From contig CM036624.1 of the NCBI GenBank assembly GCA_020746105.1, positions 863,562 to 927,561 on the forward strand: 64,000 nt of DNA. Direction: 5' to 3'. How positions within the stretch are numbered: position 1 is the stretch's first letter; each line of letters starts with the position of its first letter. The notes under the pieces were generated by a model, which was given only the letters and a program-made list of their open reading frames with translations, was not told where the DNA came from and searched no databases. This DNA comes from Trogon surrucura (taxonomy: Eukaryota > Chordata > Aves > Trogoniformes > Trogonidae). Shown piece after piece: positions 9,801 through 20,960 of the stretch. A program made the translations under genes and the position numbers.

Positions 9801-12800
9801 CCGAAGGAAAAGCCCAGCAGTACCATGAGATCGGCAGGTCATGGCTACCCTCCTGACAGATAAGGTGCGACGAGACAAGAGCTCTCTCGGGGTCACTTTC
9901 TGGCTTTCTTTCGCCTCCCTTGTCTCTGTGGGAGTGAGGAGGAGGGTTTGCTGTCCCAGCTGCTGCCCGCGGGAGGGTGAAATTCCACCCAGGGTGCATC
10001 TGCAGCTCGTCCTTCTCCCCAGGGGTGGCACGGCCAGGGCCAGAGGAAGTTTCCCCTCTTTACGTAGAAGGCTGCGCTGTGCCCTGGGGACAGGGGCCTC
10101 GTGCAGGAGATGATGACAAACACTGTGAGGCAGGGCCTTCTCCTTTGGGGGGAGTGTTTCCTGCCATTTCCAGCAGGGAGTTGGGCGAAGATCGTCTTGC
10201 GTTCAGCCACGAGCTCGTTGCACTGGTTAGGACGTGCCAGGCGGGTTGTCCTCTCACCGGGTTGTCTCCTCTCGGCAGGTTTTCCGTGAGGTTGCCTATA
10301 AAGCCAAGGGGCGGGCTGACCTGGTGGCCGGCATCGACGAGTTCCTGGAGCGGGTCACGGTCCTGCCGCCGGGCATGTGGGATCCCTCGATCCGAATCGA
10401 GCCCCCGAAGAACCGTCCCTTCTCAGGTGGGGGCTGCGGCGGTGGAGGGAGGCACTGGGGGGGGACGGGGCAGGACGGCAGCAGGGCCGGGGACGCCGCT
10501 TGGGGGCCAAAATCCACAAGGTCCCTGGTTGACTTCGGCGCATCCCTGGAGCAGAAGGCAAGCCAGCCAGGGGTTACAAACACAGATCTTGATCCGATTT
10601 CCATTGGAACAGGAGAAAAGGAAGGTGCCAGGAGCCCTCGATGGCAGCAGTTCTCCCAGGAAGCCAGAGGAACACGGCGGTCCTGAACTGGAGCCGACGG
10701 GAAGGTGTGAGCCTTGAGAGTTTGGGGGTTTTCCCTGTTTGCCTCTACAATCTGAGCAAACACCCTCCCTTCTGGCAGGTCTCTGGCGTTGGTTGGGTCA
10801 GGGGAGGGAGTCTCCAGTCCTGCCTGGTCCTGAGGCTGGGCAGCTGGGAGATCTGAGCAGCTGGGCTCAGGCACAGCATCACTGCCCATGGGTTTTCTTG
10901 GTTTGGGCTGGAAGCAGATGTATCAATTCCTCCAGGTAGAGCTCTGCTGCTCCTCAAAGCAAGGGCCTGTTGCAAGGAGAGGGGTCGGGCTCTCAGCTGA
11001 GCTCCTTTTGGCTGGAGGGGTTCTTGCGAGCCTCACTTTCTGCTGGGTATAAAACGGGAGAAGGAGAGTGCCTCTGTGTGGCAATGAAAGCTCTTCCGTG
11101 CCTGTGACTGTGCTTCTGCAGCAAAGAAAACTCCACATGGTCTTCCAGTAGAGTAGCGTCTCTTCTTCCTTCCTGCAGGCTCTTGGAGGTTTGATCGCGG
11201 ATGTGAAGCGGAAAGCCCCGTGGTTCTGGAGCGATTTTCGGGATGGTCTGAGCCTGCAGTGCCTGGCGTCCTTCCTCTTCCTCTACTGTGCCTGCCTGTC
11301 CCCGATCATCACCTTCGGGGGGCTGCTGGGGGAGGTGACCGACGACCACATAGTGAGCCCCTCTCTCTGCTGGGTGGGGCGGGGGGGATAACACTCCTGC
11401 AGACGTCCTCGCTGCAGTGAGTTGCTTTGGGGCTTTTTCTCCCTAAGGATTTCCTTACTCGCTGCTGCCTCTCTTCCCCGGACAGAGTGCCATGGAGTCG
11501 CTGCTGGGCGCGTCCATAACTGGCGTGGTGTTCTCCCTCTTTGCTGGCCAACCCCTCACCATCCTCAGCAGCACCGGCCCCATCCTTATGTTTGAGAAGA
11601 CCCTCTACAAGTTCTGCAAGTAAGGCTGGCTGCCGCGGCCAGGTGCTGCGAGAGCCTTCGGAAGGGGGCAGTGAGAGGGAAAAAAATGGGTTTCTTCTAA
11701 TTTTCTTCTTGGTATAAGTTGTCCTCGGTGCCAGAGACATTGCCTGCTGCTGCTTTAGAACACGGCGGTGCAGCAGCCCTGGGTCTCTGAAGGGTGGGTG
11801 GGGTCGTTGGGGGTTTTAGGTTTAAATGGAAGTAGCAACAGGAGGACAAGAAAGCAGGAGGAGGTGGGTGCCCCAGATGGGCCGCACAAGGAAGAGGAGA
11901 CGATTTGTCTCCTGGGCTGGGAATGAGGGAAGATTTGCTTTCCTCTGAGTACAAAACCAGGCTGCTCTTGGCCTGATTTTTGCTGGAAGTGGAAATAAGG
12001 TTTGCCCAAACACCCAAATAATTTTCTGCTGAAACACCCTGAGATGTGATGAAGTTACTCAAAAAGCAGGAGCTTTTCATGGGAAGCAGAGGTTTTCCAT
12101 GACAGTCCTTTTGTTGTGATGGCTGATGTGCGACGAGCCACCCTTAGTGCAAGTCAGTTTATTGTGAAGCCCCAGCTTGCAGCTGACTGGGCGCAAAACC
12201 AGCCGGAGGACCTGACCTCCATTGGCCTCCAAGGCATTAACACAGGATGAGAGTCAGGTTGCTCCCAGTTTTCCCGGAGGAAGGCAGGGCTCAGAGCCTC
12301 TCGCTGGCCATCCCACCCTTCGTTTTGGTTTGTTTTCCCAGGGCCAACTCGCTCTCCTATCTCTCCCTGCGGGCATGCATCGGGCTGTGGACCGCTCTCC
12401 TCTGCGTGGTGCTGGTGGCCACCGACGCCAGCTGCTTGGTGCGCTACGTCACCCGCTTCACCGAAGAAGTCTTCGCCTTCCTCGTCTGTTCCATCTTCAT
12501 CTACGAGGCTTTCGAGAAGCTGAGTCACCTGCGCGAGACCTACCCCGTGCACAGGCACAGCCAGCTCGACCTCGTCACCACCTCCTAGTGGGTATTTTCC
12601 TCCTCAGACGGCGCTGCCCCTTGGCAGGAGCTCAGGGCTGCCCCTCCATCGCCCTTGCCTTACCCCTGTCTCGGCTTCTCTCCTCCCAGCTGTAAGTGTG
12701 AGGCACCGGCCCAGCCCAGCCAGGAAACCCTGCGTTTCTGGGAGAGCAACAAGATCAACGTCTCCGGCATCGCCTGGGAAAACCTCACGCTGACCGTAAG

Positions 12801-15800
12801 TGCCCCGAGCCTCCGCTTCCCATCGCCCTGGCCACAGGGCCCAGGGGCGTTCGCGTGGTGCCAAAGCCAGAGCCCGGCAGGTGACGATGGGCTTCCAGCT
12901 GTGCCGGCGCTGCTCTGGACAGGTTCTGCTCAAACCTGACGGGTGGGCTTAACCCGCTTGGTCCTGGGAAGGAGAGGCTGCCTTGTCCAGTCCCCCTGGT
13001 CCCCAGCATCGCGAGTGATAAATGTCCCCCTCAAGCCCCAGGTTGACAATATTTCTGACGGGAGTTGATTAATGGGGTGCTTTGATAATGGTAGAAGTTG
13101 GAGGGTGTAAGGTTACACTTGAAGGTAGTAATTGGCTTCCTCAGCTGGTTCCTAAGAACTCCTGGCCTTGCTTTCTTATTCAGGGCTGCCTGTAGGTCCG
13201 TGCCTAAAGCTGCGTGGCTGAGCAGCCTCTCAGGCCGTTGTTGCTGGTAGCAGAGCCCCGGGGTAGGACGGGAGGCTCTCACATACGTCTCCAGCCCCTC
13301 GTGGCCACGTTCTGCACAGCCTCCGCTAGGCAGGGACCATTTCCCTCTTCTCCTTTCCTAGCATGGTTGTCTCGGCCCTCCTTCCCCATTCCCTCTTTCT
13401 CTCTCCCCCAGAGTTTCCAGCGTTTCCTTCCCCTCTGGGGTCTTCTTCAGCCATGGTTTCCCGCCGTTCAAGCAGAGGATGTGCCGTGGCCTGTGCTGTG
13501 CTGGCCCAGGAACTAGAGAGAAAGCCCTGAGCTCTCTGAGGTTTCCTTGCCGCACGTGCACTGCCTTTATGTCCTGACCCTCTGTTTCTGCAGGAATGCA
13601 AATACTGGCGTGGAGAGTTTCAAGGACCTGCCTGTGGAAGCCATGGCCCCGACATATCTAATGTCTTCTTTTGGTGCTGCATCCTCTTCATCTCCACATT
13701 CCTGCTCTCGGGCTTCCTGAAGAAGTTTAAGACCAGCCGCTACTTCTCAACCAGGGTAGGTAGAAAACAGTGGCCAGCACCAGTCTCCACACGCATCTCC
13801 CAAAACGGCTTTTCTGCAGCACTGAGCAGGATTTGCCGCCACGTGGTCGAGCTGGGAAGTGTTGACCTCGAAAGCCGAGCTCTGGCGCAGCTTGGACGTC
13901 CCTCACTCATTTCCATGAGCGCAAAACAATCGCAGCATTTCCCACCTGCCTGGGGAGCGGTTTTTTGCTCAGGTGGCGGGAAACCACCTCTTCCAAAGTC
14001 GGTGCTTTTTCACCTTCTGGGCATGATGCGCTCGAGGGGAAAGTTGGCTTCAGTGAGGAGATGCCAGAGCAACAGATGCCGTTTCCTCCTTTGGAGGAAC
14101 AAGTGATGCCTCCGTGCCTCATTCCCTTTGTGGCTGGCAGTGTGGCTCTGCTTTCTTACTGTTCAATCTATGCATTTTCTACAATGTTTGAATGAAACAA
14201 CCCTTTCCACCTAATTGCACTTTTCGAATAGTCTGACGCCAGCTGTGCCAGGGACAAACACAGCAACGGGATCTACCCAAGGGATGAGGCTGCGTGTCCT
14301 CAGAGCGGTGGGATTTTGTCCACCAGCCTTAATGTTGGTGATGTCCCCATCTTTCTCACCTCAGGGCACGGCCCCGTTTGCGATGCCCCTCTCAGCTCTG
14401 CTTTCTTGCCCCAGGTACGGTCCACAGTGAGCGATTTTGCTGTTCTCCTGACCATCGTCGTAATGGTGCTCATTGACTTCTGGATGGGCATCCCGTCACC
14501 GAAGCTCCACGTCCCCCAGAAGTTCAGGTAACGGGGTGTTGTGGCCTGGAGCTGGTGTCAGCCCTTGGGGTGCCCCAAGCTGATGGTGGGGCAGGACAGG
14601 GCTCAGTCTGGAGGAGATGCTGGTGATGTGGCCATCTCCTCTCCCCCCTGGAAGTGCATCATTCCCTTCTGGAAGCAAGAAGGCAGCCCCAAAACTAGAT
14701 ACCTCCAGAAGTGTCTGCGGGTCCTTGCAAAGGGAACACAGCGCTGCTGAAGCCCATGGGAGAGGGTGACTGGCAGCCGGGGCTGGGACACAGGGGTGAC
14801 ACGGGGATGGAGGGGAAGGATCAAAGCCAGTGAAGTGTCTGGGCCGGGTGGTGACGCTGACGTGTGTGCATTGTTGCAGCCTACCAGAGCCGACCGTGGG
14901 TGGTTGATCAACCCCGTGGGACCCAACCCTTCATGGACGGTGTTGGCCGCGGTCGTCCCAGCTCTGTTCTGCACCATCTTGATCTCCATGGACCAGCAGA
15001 TCACCGCCGTGATCGTGAACAGGAGGCAGCACAAGTTGAAGGTGAGGGCAGCGGGGGAGGAGCCCATCCCCAAGCCCTCGGGGCTGCAGGTGTGGGCAGA
15101 AGCTCCTGTTCCAAACGCTTGATGAAGGCGTTGGTTTGGGGCAGCATCAGGTTGTGTGGCAGGATGCTCTCTGGGACTAACGATGGTGCAGGGAGCGAAC
15201 GGGAGGGGAGGTCCAAGGAGCAATCTTTCGGAGGAGCAAGTTGGTCCTTAGAACAGTAGGGAAGCAGGTTTTGTTGTCAAATGTCAGCAGCAGCAGCTGG
15301 GGAATGAGCCATCGGGATGGGCTGTCAGGGATAACTCAGTCACGTCTTATGCGTAAGCGGTGGATCTTCCTTTAGGAATGAAAAGAATGGGCTTCTTTGT
15401 TGGTTTTACTTTGGAGAAGTAGCTATTGCACAAACTCTGCGAATCCAGAGCGTCTGAACTCCTGACAGGTTGTCATGCAAGGTGCTTGCGCAGAGACTGG
15501 ATACATCTTTCTTTGCGTGCAGCTGTTGCCTTGCGCTCAAGTAGGGTTTGAGTGTGATTTCCGACTCTGTGCTCGCTCTTACGCTGTGGGATGCTCTGTT
15601 TCTTGTTTTTCTCCCTGCAGAAGGGCTGTGGGTACCACCTGGACCTTCTCGTGGTGGCCGTGATGCTCGGGGTGTGCTCTGTGCTGGGCTGCCCTGGTTT
15701 GTGGCTGTGACACGTCCTGTCCATCACCCACGTGAACAGCCTCAAAGTGGAGTCTGCCAGCACCGCTCGGGAGAACAACCCAAGTGTCTGGGGATACGAG

Positions 15801-18800
15801 AGGCAGAGAGTCACCGGCTTGATGATTTTTGTGCTCGGTGGCTGCTCCGTCTTCCTCACTTCTCTGTTAAAGGTAAGAGGAAAATGCAAAACGCCAACAG
15901 CCACGGGCTTTAGGCGCTTATACAAAACCAGTGCCCTCTCTCCAGGCCGAGGAATTGTGGAGCAGAGCAGGGGGAGCTGATCCCAAACCTTGGGGCTTGA
16001 CCCATGGTGGGAACAGCCTGGCTACCTTGCCCAGCCCTTCAGAACCCCAGTTTGGTGGCTCCAGGCAAGCGAGCGACACACGGCGCTAATTCCAGGTGTC
16101 TGTGAGGCCCACCTGTGATCCCGGATTCCAAGGAAGCATGTTCAGAGCAGCAGGACATCTGCTCTTTTTCAAACAGGCACCACTTTGCGGGGTGCAGTTT
16201 GCTCCCCCAAACACCTCACAACAGCCATTCCCAGGACAAATCCGACACACCATAACCCTGTGGAAGCTGCAGAGCTTTAGGCAATTGGGGGCAGTGCCTG
16301 CACAAGAGAGTGGTGTTACTGGAATGGAACGTTAATAAATAAATGATTGCGTTCTTTCTTTGCAGTTCATCCCAATGCCCGTGCTTTACGGCGTCCTTCT
16401 CCACATGGGCGTGTCGTCACTCGGAGGAATGCAGGTATGCATGGGAGGCACAGGCGAGTTCAGCACCCTCTGTTTCGGGCTTCGGGGCAGGTCAGGGTTT
16501 GGTTATGTGAAAACGGGGGAAGGGAGTGCAAAGGGAAGGCAATTTCTACCGCTGGTGGAAATCCTTTGCCCTCGGTGGGTCAGGAGAGGCTGATGACAGA
16601 ATAGCACGGAGTAATTGCAGTTTGGTGGGCAGCTCTCGAGGTAAGCTGCTTTATAGAGGGAGCGAAGGGGAAACGGGGGCTGCTCCCAGGAGGAACGTGG
16701 GTGGGATCCAGGATTTCTCACTGCATGCGAGAGCCCAAGACCTCCTGCACATCTCGCCAGGGCCAGAACGTTTCCACAGTCGACGGTAGCAGCTTTCCCC
16801 CTTTCATTTTGCAGTTCTTTGACCGCTTGAAGCTGTTTGTGACGCCGGTGAAACACCAGCCGGACTTCCCCTACCTGCGGCACGTGCCCTTGCCAAGGGT
16901 GCATCTCTTCACCGCCATCCAGCTGCTCTGCCTCGTCCTGCTCTGGGCCATCAAGGCGACCCCTGCTGCCATCATCTTCCCCTTGCTGGTGAGAGCCAGA
17001 GCCGCTTGGCAGCAGCGTGTCTGCAGCGTTGGGGTGAGAGGTAGCAGCAGCACCTCTGACCTCACTGCCTCTTCCCGCTTCTTTATGAAGGATTTGGCAC
17101 TTGTTTTGGTCCGGAAAGCCATGGATTTCTGCTTCTCGAAGCAAGAGCTCAGCTTTCTGGACGAGCTTGTGCCGGAAGGCAAGAAGATGAAGGTGGAAGA
17201 GGCCGTAGTTGAAGCCCAAGAGGAAGAGGTAAAGCTTGCTGGGTGCTTGGGGCTGGGCATCTCGGGCTGTGACGTTGCCTGTTTCTATCACAGTGGGCCT
17301 TGAAATGGGGAAGGAAGAGCAGAACTCTATAGAAACAGATCCCAAGAGCCTGGATCCCACATATGTTTTTTAACATGCCCCCCCCCCCAAACACAAAAGA
17401 AATATTTGGAGTGGAAGGTCTTCACTCTGCTGCACTAACAGGCAGCATGATGGTTTTTGACAGGGCGTTTGATCTATCTCTACTTGGGCCATGGAAGGAA
17501 CATTTAGTTTGTCCCTTTTACCTCAGGAGCCCCAGGACACAAAGGAAGCTGCTGCTGCTGCAACTGCAGTTCAGCCGGAAGGAGCTGCTGCAAATGCAGT
17601 TCAGCCGGAAGGAGCTGCTGCTGCAACTGCAGTTCAGCCTGAAGGAGCTGCTGCTGCAACTGCAGTTCAGCCTGAAGGAGCTGCTGCTGCAAATGCAGTT
17701 CAGGTGGAAGCAGCTGCTGCTGCAAATCCAGCTCAGCTGGAAGAACTTTCCACTCCAGATGCAGGGGAGCTGGAAGAAGCTGCTGCTCCAGATTCAGGGG
17801 AGCTGGAAGAAGCTGCTGCTCCAGATTCAGTTGAGCTGCAAATGGGGCAGACCAGCGACTCCAAGATCCCAAAGCCAAGCAGTGACAGGTAAAGCCCCGC
17901 CAAGCTCCAGCAAGATTTGTTTGTAGGTGTTGAGCGCAGTTTTCTCTGCTTGCACCTTTATTGAGCATCCCGTAGAAACCCGTAGTCAGTAGAGTGGGGA
18001 AATCAAATTTGCGGGCAGGGCTGCTGTGGGCTCAGCACGTGCTCCTGGCTCTCGGCGTCTGTGGCCGGTGCCCCGTGCCCCACAGAATCGTGGAATGGCT
18101 GGGGTTGGAAGGGACCTTAAAGACCGTTGAGTTCCTGGGGGCAGGAACACCTTCCACCACACCAGGTTGCTCAAAGCTTCGTCCCGCCTGGCCCTGTACG
18201 CTTCCAAAGAAGGGGCATCCGCAGCCTCTCTGGGCAACCTCTTCCAGTCTCTCACCACCCGGAGGCTGCTTTAGCTCTTCAAAAAGGAGGGGAGGCAAAA
18301 AAGGCCTGCTCAGAGGAAGGGGAGGGTGCAAAGCCTGGCTTTTCTTACTGCTCTTCCTCCAGGCCAGCCATGCACTGCCTTCCTGTGCCTGGCTTGGATG
18401 TGGGGCTGTGCTCGCTGCTGCGAAGGGTCCCTCCCCAGGGAGCCAAGCTCCCGCTGGAGGAGAGCCCAGATCTCTCCCCTCTTTGGAAAAGAAGGTCGAA
18501 TTCCCTGGCGGTAAAAGCGCTGGGTGCGGAGCCGGGGGCCTGTGGGAGCAGTCCTGGTGCTGCCCTGCCCTGCAATGCAATTCTTGGGCTCCTCGCAGAG
18601 GACAGTTTTGGTTCTCCTTTCTCGTTTCTTCGGATTTGTTATTCCCTATGGAGAGGCTGGACTCTGGTCCCTCTTGGCCAGGGCCAGGGCCGGGGTTGTT
18701 CCCAGCACATGCCCAGATGCCTCCAGCTTTGAGAGATCGACCGAAACCCACCATGGAGGGGAACTGGGGCTGATTTTAACCAGGCTGGCAGCAGTTGTGC

Positions 18801-19059
18801 AGGGTCTGCATCTGCCCCGGCCTCGGGGGCCACTGCGTTGGCCCATGCTGGCCAGGCTTCCTCGCTGTCCCTGGGCTAGTTACAGGGCTAACATGTTTTC
18901 TTCCTTATTCTAAAAAAAAAAATCTCCTTGCAGCGCGGCCCCGTTGGCAGCAAACCCCCGTCCCGGCAACAAGGGAAGGCTGCTGGCTATTTGCTTCGAA
19001 TTCCGTTCCTGAAAGCAGCTCCCCAGATCGCCCGTGGGCCCCTCCAAAACGTCTCCTGA
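6826..19059 (+). CDS. SLC4A8: SLC4A8-like Na+-driven bicarbonate transporter, copy 1 (exons 2-25, reading frame disrupted)
   Basis: Same gene as the intact copy at 20622-42186; exon 1 would lie just before the window. Exons: 6826-6907, 7563-7677, 8116-8251, 8456-8616, 8701-8871, 9004-9092, 9225-9379, 9778-9864, 10279-10426, 10613-10704, 11179-11352, 11486-11619, 12342-12587, 12690-12795, 13594-13755, 14415-14527, 14880-15041, 15621-15872, 16366-16434, 16815-16988, 17091-17228, 17527-17888, 18363-18510, 18934-19059. Compared with the other copies there is an extra C in exon 3, a lost T in exon 9 (near 9838), an extra C in exon 10 (near 10413), a lost T in exon 12 (near 11183), a lost A before the exon 17 donor, and an in-frame TGA at 15708-15710 in exon 19. 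All splice sites are kept. Real amino-acid changes include NRRQHKLK for NRREHKLK. It is either a young pseudogene or, more likely, a functional copy with consensus errors. Confidence 0.8.
9551..9616 (+). mobile_element. CR1 3' tail in intron 8, copy 1
   Basis: ggctggacttgatgatctca, then caacaattctgtgattctgtg, matches the end of a CR1 subfamily tail. It is 170 bp downstream of exon 8. Confidence 0.75.
17229..17526. other. Intron 22 with variable poly-C tract, copy 1
   Basis: A C homopolymer near 17378-17390 differs in length between copies (also near 40532 and 63677). Nothing else is recognised. Confidence 0.6.
17545..17835 (+). repeat. Coding minisatellite in exon 23, copy 1
   Basis: A 33-bp unit (30 bp in one case) encodes [15 protein letters not shown] repeats, followed by a related 33-bp unit encoding [11 protein letters not shown]. 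Copy 1 has one 10-residue unit ([10 protein letters not shown]), two full [11 protein letters not shown] units, an [11 protein letters not shown] unit and two [11 protein letters not shown] units. The exon is 362 nt here and 332 nt in copy 2. The period is a multiple of three, so unit gain or loss never shifts the frame. Confidence 0.9.
18081..18275 (-). mobile_element. CR1 3' end in intron 23, copy 1
   Basis: cacagaatcgtggaatggct, then gttggaagggaccttaaag, is a CR1 tail on the minus strand, continuing into the 3' UTR and the last ORF2 codons (the minus strand reads [18 protein letters not shown]). Confidence 0.85.
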
Positions 19060-19127
19060 ACTGAACTGAGTGACGTGGAATCCCCAAGGACTCAGGAACA
19101 GCCACAAACCACCACTGGGATGTAAAG

Positions 19128-19133
19128 AATAAA
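19128..19133 (+). terminator. Poly(A) signal of copy 1
   Basis: AATAAA lies 69 bp after the exon 25 stop at 19057-19059, giving a very short 3' UTR. Confidence 0.7.
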
Positions 19134-19149
19134 TTAATTCTCACTCTCC

Positions 19150-19984
19150 CTGAGAATCTGGAGAATCTTTGCAGCAGCCCCGGGCAGAGGCACATGAGCA
19201 GCACAACCAGCAGCAGCGCAGGCCCGACGAGATGTCCCTGAGCCCGAAAGCGTGTGGCATCGAACTCGCTGCTTTGTTACGTTTAACCTGTCTCTCTGCC
19301 TGAGCTTTGCTTTGTTCCTTTCCACATCAGGGCAGGGCTGCGAGAGAGGGACGTTTTTCTCATTCCCTTTTTCCACGGACCGTTCTAGGTCTTCATGTCC
19401 CCTCTCTCTCTGGGGCTGGGTGTGAAAGGAAAACGGGCACGGACAGGACCTTGCTCGTCTGGCCCTTCCCGTGTCTCTCAGGAGGCCTGGCGGCTCGGCA
19501 GGCCCTGAGCCATCCCTCTGCACACTCACCGACGTGAGCTTTTCACTCGTGTGAAATCCCTCTCCGGGACATTTCCCAGCCCAGCCATCCCGCAGCCTTG
19601 CCACGTCCCTGCCTTCATGCCAGCTCGGCCCAGCAGAGCAGCCGTGCTGGGACTGGTGCCAGAGCAGGAAGCGGAGGCCAGTAAGAATGTCCCTGCGGCC
19701 GGAGAATCCCCACCCCAGGCTGTCTGCAGCCCCCCCTGCCACACTCGCTGCCCGGTACGGGCCGAGGGAACTGGCCCCGGGGCTGGTGGCGCAGCTCCTG
19801 CTGCCCCAGGGACAGGGCAGCCTGCCCCGAGCTGGCACCCGCGGCAGCAGCTTCTCTTGTCGCGCCTCCCCGTGGGGCACACACGCGGTGCCCGGCTCTT
19901 CTGGCAGGACATCCCCTCTGCCCACAGAGCCTTGCCCCAAGGTCAGCATGAGAGGGAGGAGAGAGAGAGGAGGGAGAGGGGGTC
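19150..19984. other. Intergenic DNA between copy 1 and copy 2
   Basis: GC-rich sequence with long chance open frames on both strands and no recognised gene. A purine-rich run (gagagggaggagagagagag) lies near 19950. The unit 2 equivalent is 42277-43118. Confidence 0.5.
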
Positions 19985-20326
19985 TTAGGAATGTGCAGAA
20001 ATATCTGAGGGGTGGGTGTAAGGAGGAAGGAGACAGTCTCTTTTCGGTGGTGCCCAGTAATAAGACAAGGAATAACGGAGATAAGCTGGAACACAGGAAG
20101 TTCTACCTCAGCAGGGGGTGGTAAAACTTTGCTGTGTGGGTGCTGGAGCCCTGGCCCAGGCTGCCCAGAGAGGGTGTGGAGTCTCCTGCTCTGGAGACTT
20201 TCAAACCCCACCTGGACGCGTTCCTGTGTGGCTGCCCTGGGTGACCCTGCTCTGGCAGGGGTTGGACTGGGTGATCTCTAGAGGTCCCTTCCAACCCCCA
20301 ACATTCTATAATTCTATGGTTCTATG
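19985..20326 (+). mobile_element. CR1 3' end, intergenic, unit 1
   Basis: The plus strand encodes the last part of CR1 ORF2 (NVQKYLRGGC, then DKLEHRKFYLS) and ends in three octamers at 20303-20326 (attctataattctatggttc). It ends 215 bp before the 31-bp repeat that precedes exon 1 of copy 2. Confidence 0.9.
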
Positions 20327-20540
20327 GAGCCGAGCCGGCCTCCTGCCCCCTGCCAGGCCTCGGTGGTCCCACCCTCACTGCCCGGCCGCTTGTCCCCGGC
20401 CTCCTCCCAGGGAAACAACGTGGCCTTGTTCCCACCCTCGCCCTCACATCTGCTTCTGCTTCCCAGACAGGGGCTCCTGAGCTCAGCAGCCAGCCAAAAG
20501 TCATGTTTCTCAACTCAAAACATGCCTCAGCCGGTGTTCG

Positions 20541-20633
20541 GAGGCTCAAAAGCTCCTAACCGGGCGCTTCAGAGCCCCAAAGCTCCCTAGATCTGTGTTT
20601 CTGAGCCCCAAAGCTCCCTAAATGGGAGCTAAA
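20541..20633 (+). repeat. 31-bp tandem repeat abutting the exon 1 ATG (copy 2)
   Basis: Three units start at 20541, 20572 and 20603, exactly 31 bp apart. Units two and three share GAGCCCCAAAGCTCCCTA; the first is diverged (GAGGCTCAAAAGCTCCTA). The third unit runs over the candidate ATG at 20622. Confidence 0.75.
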
Positions 20634-20960
20634 TCTCCGCTTTTGCCGCGGAGACCAGCTTCAGGGCAGGTAGGGCTGCGCTGGGGAAGGGATCCGAAGT
20701 GAAAATGGCCGACAAGCAGCTCTTTTGGGGGCTTTTCTGAAGGCGGGAGCAGGCCGGCAGCTGGAGGGCGGGCGGGCGGAGCCACCCCCAGCCGCGGGAT
20801 CTAAAGGAGGCGCCGGCGCCCTTAACCAGCCGCTGGTTGAGCACCTGAACGTTAAGGACGTTGAGCAGCCGTTAACTGTCCCCTCAGGGTGTCAGAAGCG
20901 CCGGGGAGGGCAATAAAGGGTAGAGCGGTGTTCACAGCGGAATGCTTAAACGTGCCCTGA
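20541..20960 (+). promoter_or_regulatory. Candidate start region and coding exon 1 of copy 2
   Basis: An ATG at 20622 opens 16 codons ([16 protein letters not shown]) that end exactly at a CAG|GTAGGG donor in phase 0. Exon 2 begins in phase 0 with [15 protein letters not shown]4A8 as I recall it also has a 16-residue first coding exon ending in Gln before R-x-DEEA, which is why I chose this start. Downstream, 20640-20830 is rich in CpG and has a GGCGGGCGGGCGG stretch (Sp1-like). No clear TATA box precedes the ATG, and the transcription start is unknown. If this exon is wrong, the first in-frame Met is in exon 2. Confidence 0.5.

Larger units (their letters stand above)
1..20819 (+). repeat. 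Tandem segmental duplication, unit 1
   Basis: First of three head-to-tail copies of one segment. Its first bases (ccttaaccagccgctgattg) recur at 20820 and 43956, and near-identical sequence follows for the whole unit. It begins inside intron 1 of gene copy 1 and ends with the exon 1 region of copy 2. It is about 2.3 kb shorter than unit 2, mostly through one intron 1 deletion at about 2678. It also differs from units 2 and 3 by many one-base indels in patches near 4.7-7.6, 9.7-10.5, 11.2-11.4 and 15.7-16.3 kb. Confidence 0.95.

Noticed and set aside
12342..12588. Transporter ending at TTS-stop in exon 14
   Set aside because: The TAG overlaps a GT donor; splicing to 12690 continues in phase with the conserved extracellular loop.
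14603..15223. 206-codon minus-strand open frame
   Set aside because: Antisense across exon 18 and its introns; the length differs between units and no protein family is recognisable.
16503..17360. 285-codon open frame on the minus strand
   Set aside because: Antisense to exons 21-22; the codons mirror conserved transmembrane sequence. No initiation or splice context supports a gene.
17545..17835. CRISPR-like or non-coding satellite array
   Set aside because: Direct 33-bp units with no spacers, in frame with flanking coding sequence and bounded by splice sites.
8456..18510. Assignment to SLC4A9 (AE4), because SLC4A9 also has an [13 protein letters not shown] motif
   Set aside because: Exon 7, the [11 protein letters not shown] block, the HSQLD loop and the N-terminal DEEA motif match the Na+-driven SLC4A7/8/10 group, with SLC4A8 the closest from memory.
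19551..19988. 145-codon plus-strand open frame between genes
   Set aside because: Pro/Ala-rich composition typical of chance frames in GC-rich DNA; no motif, no splice support, and competing frames are equally open.
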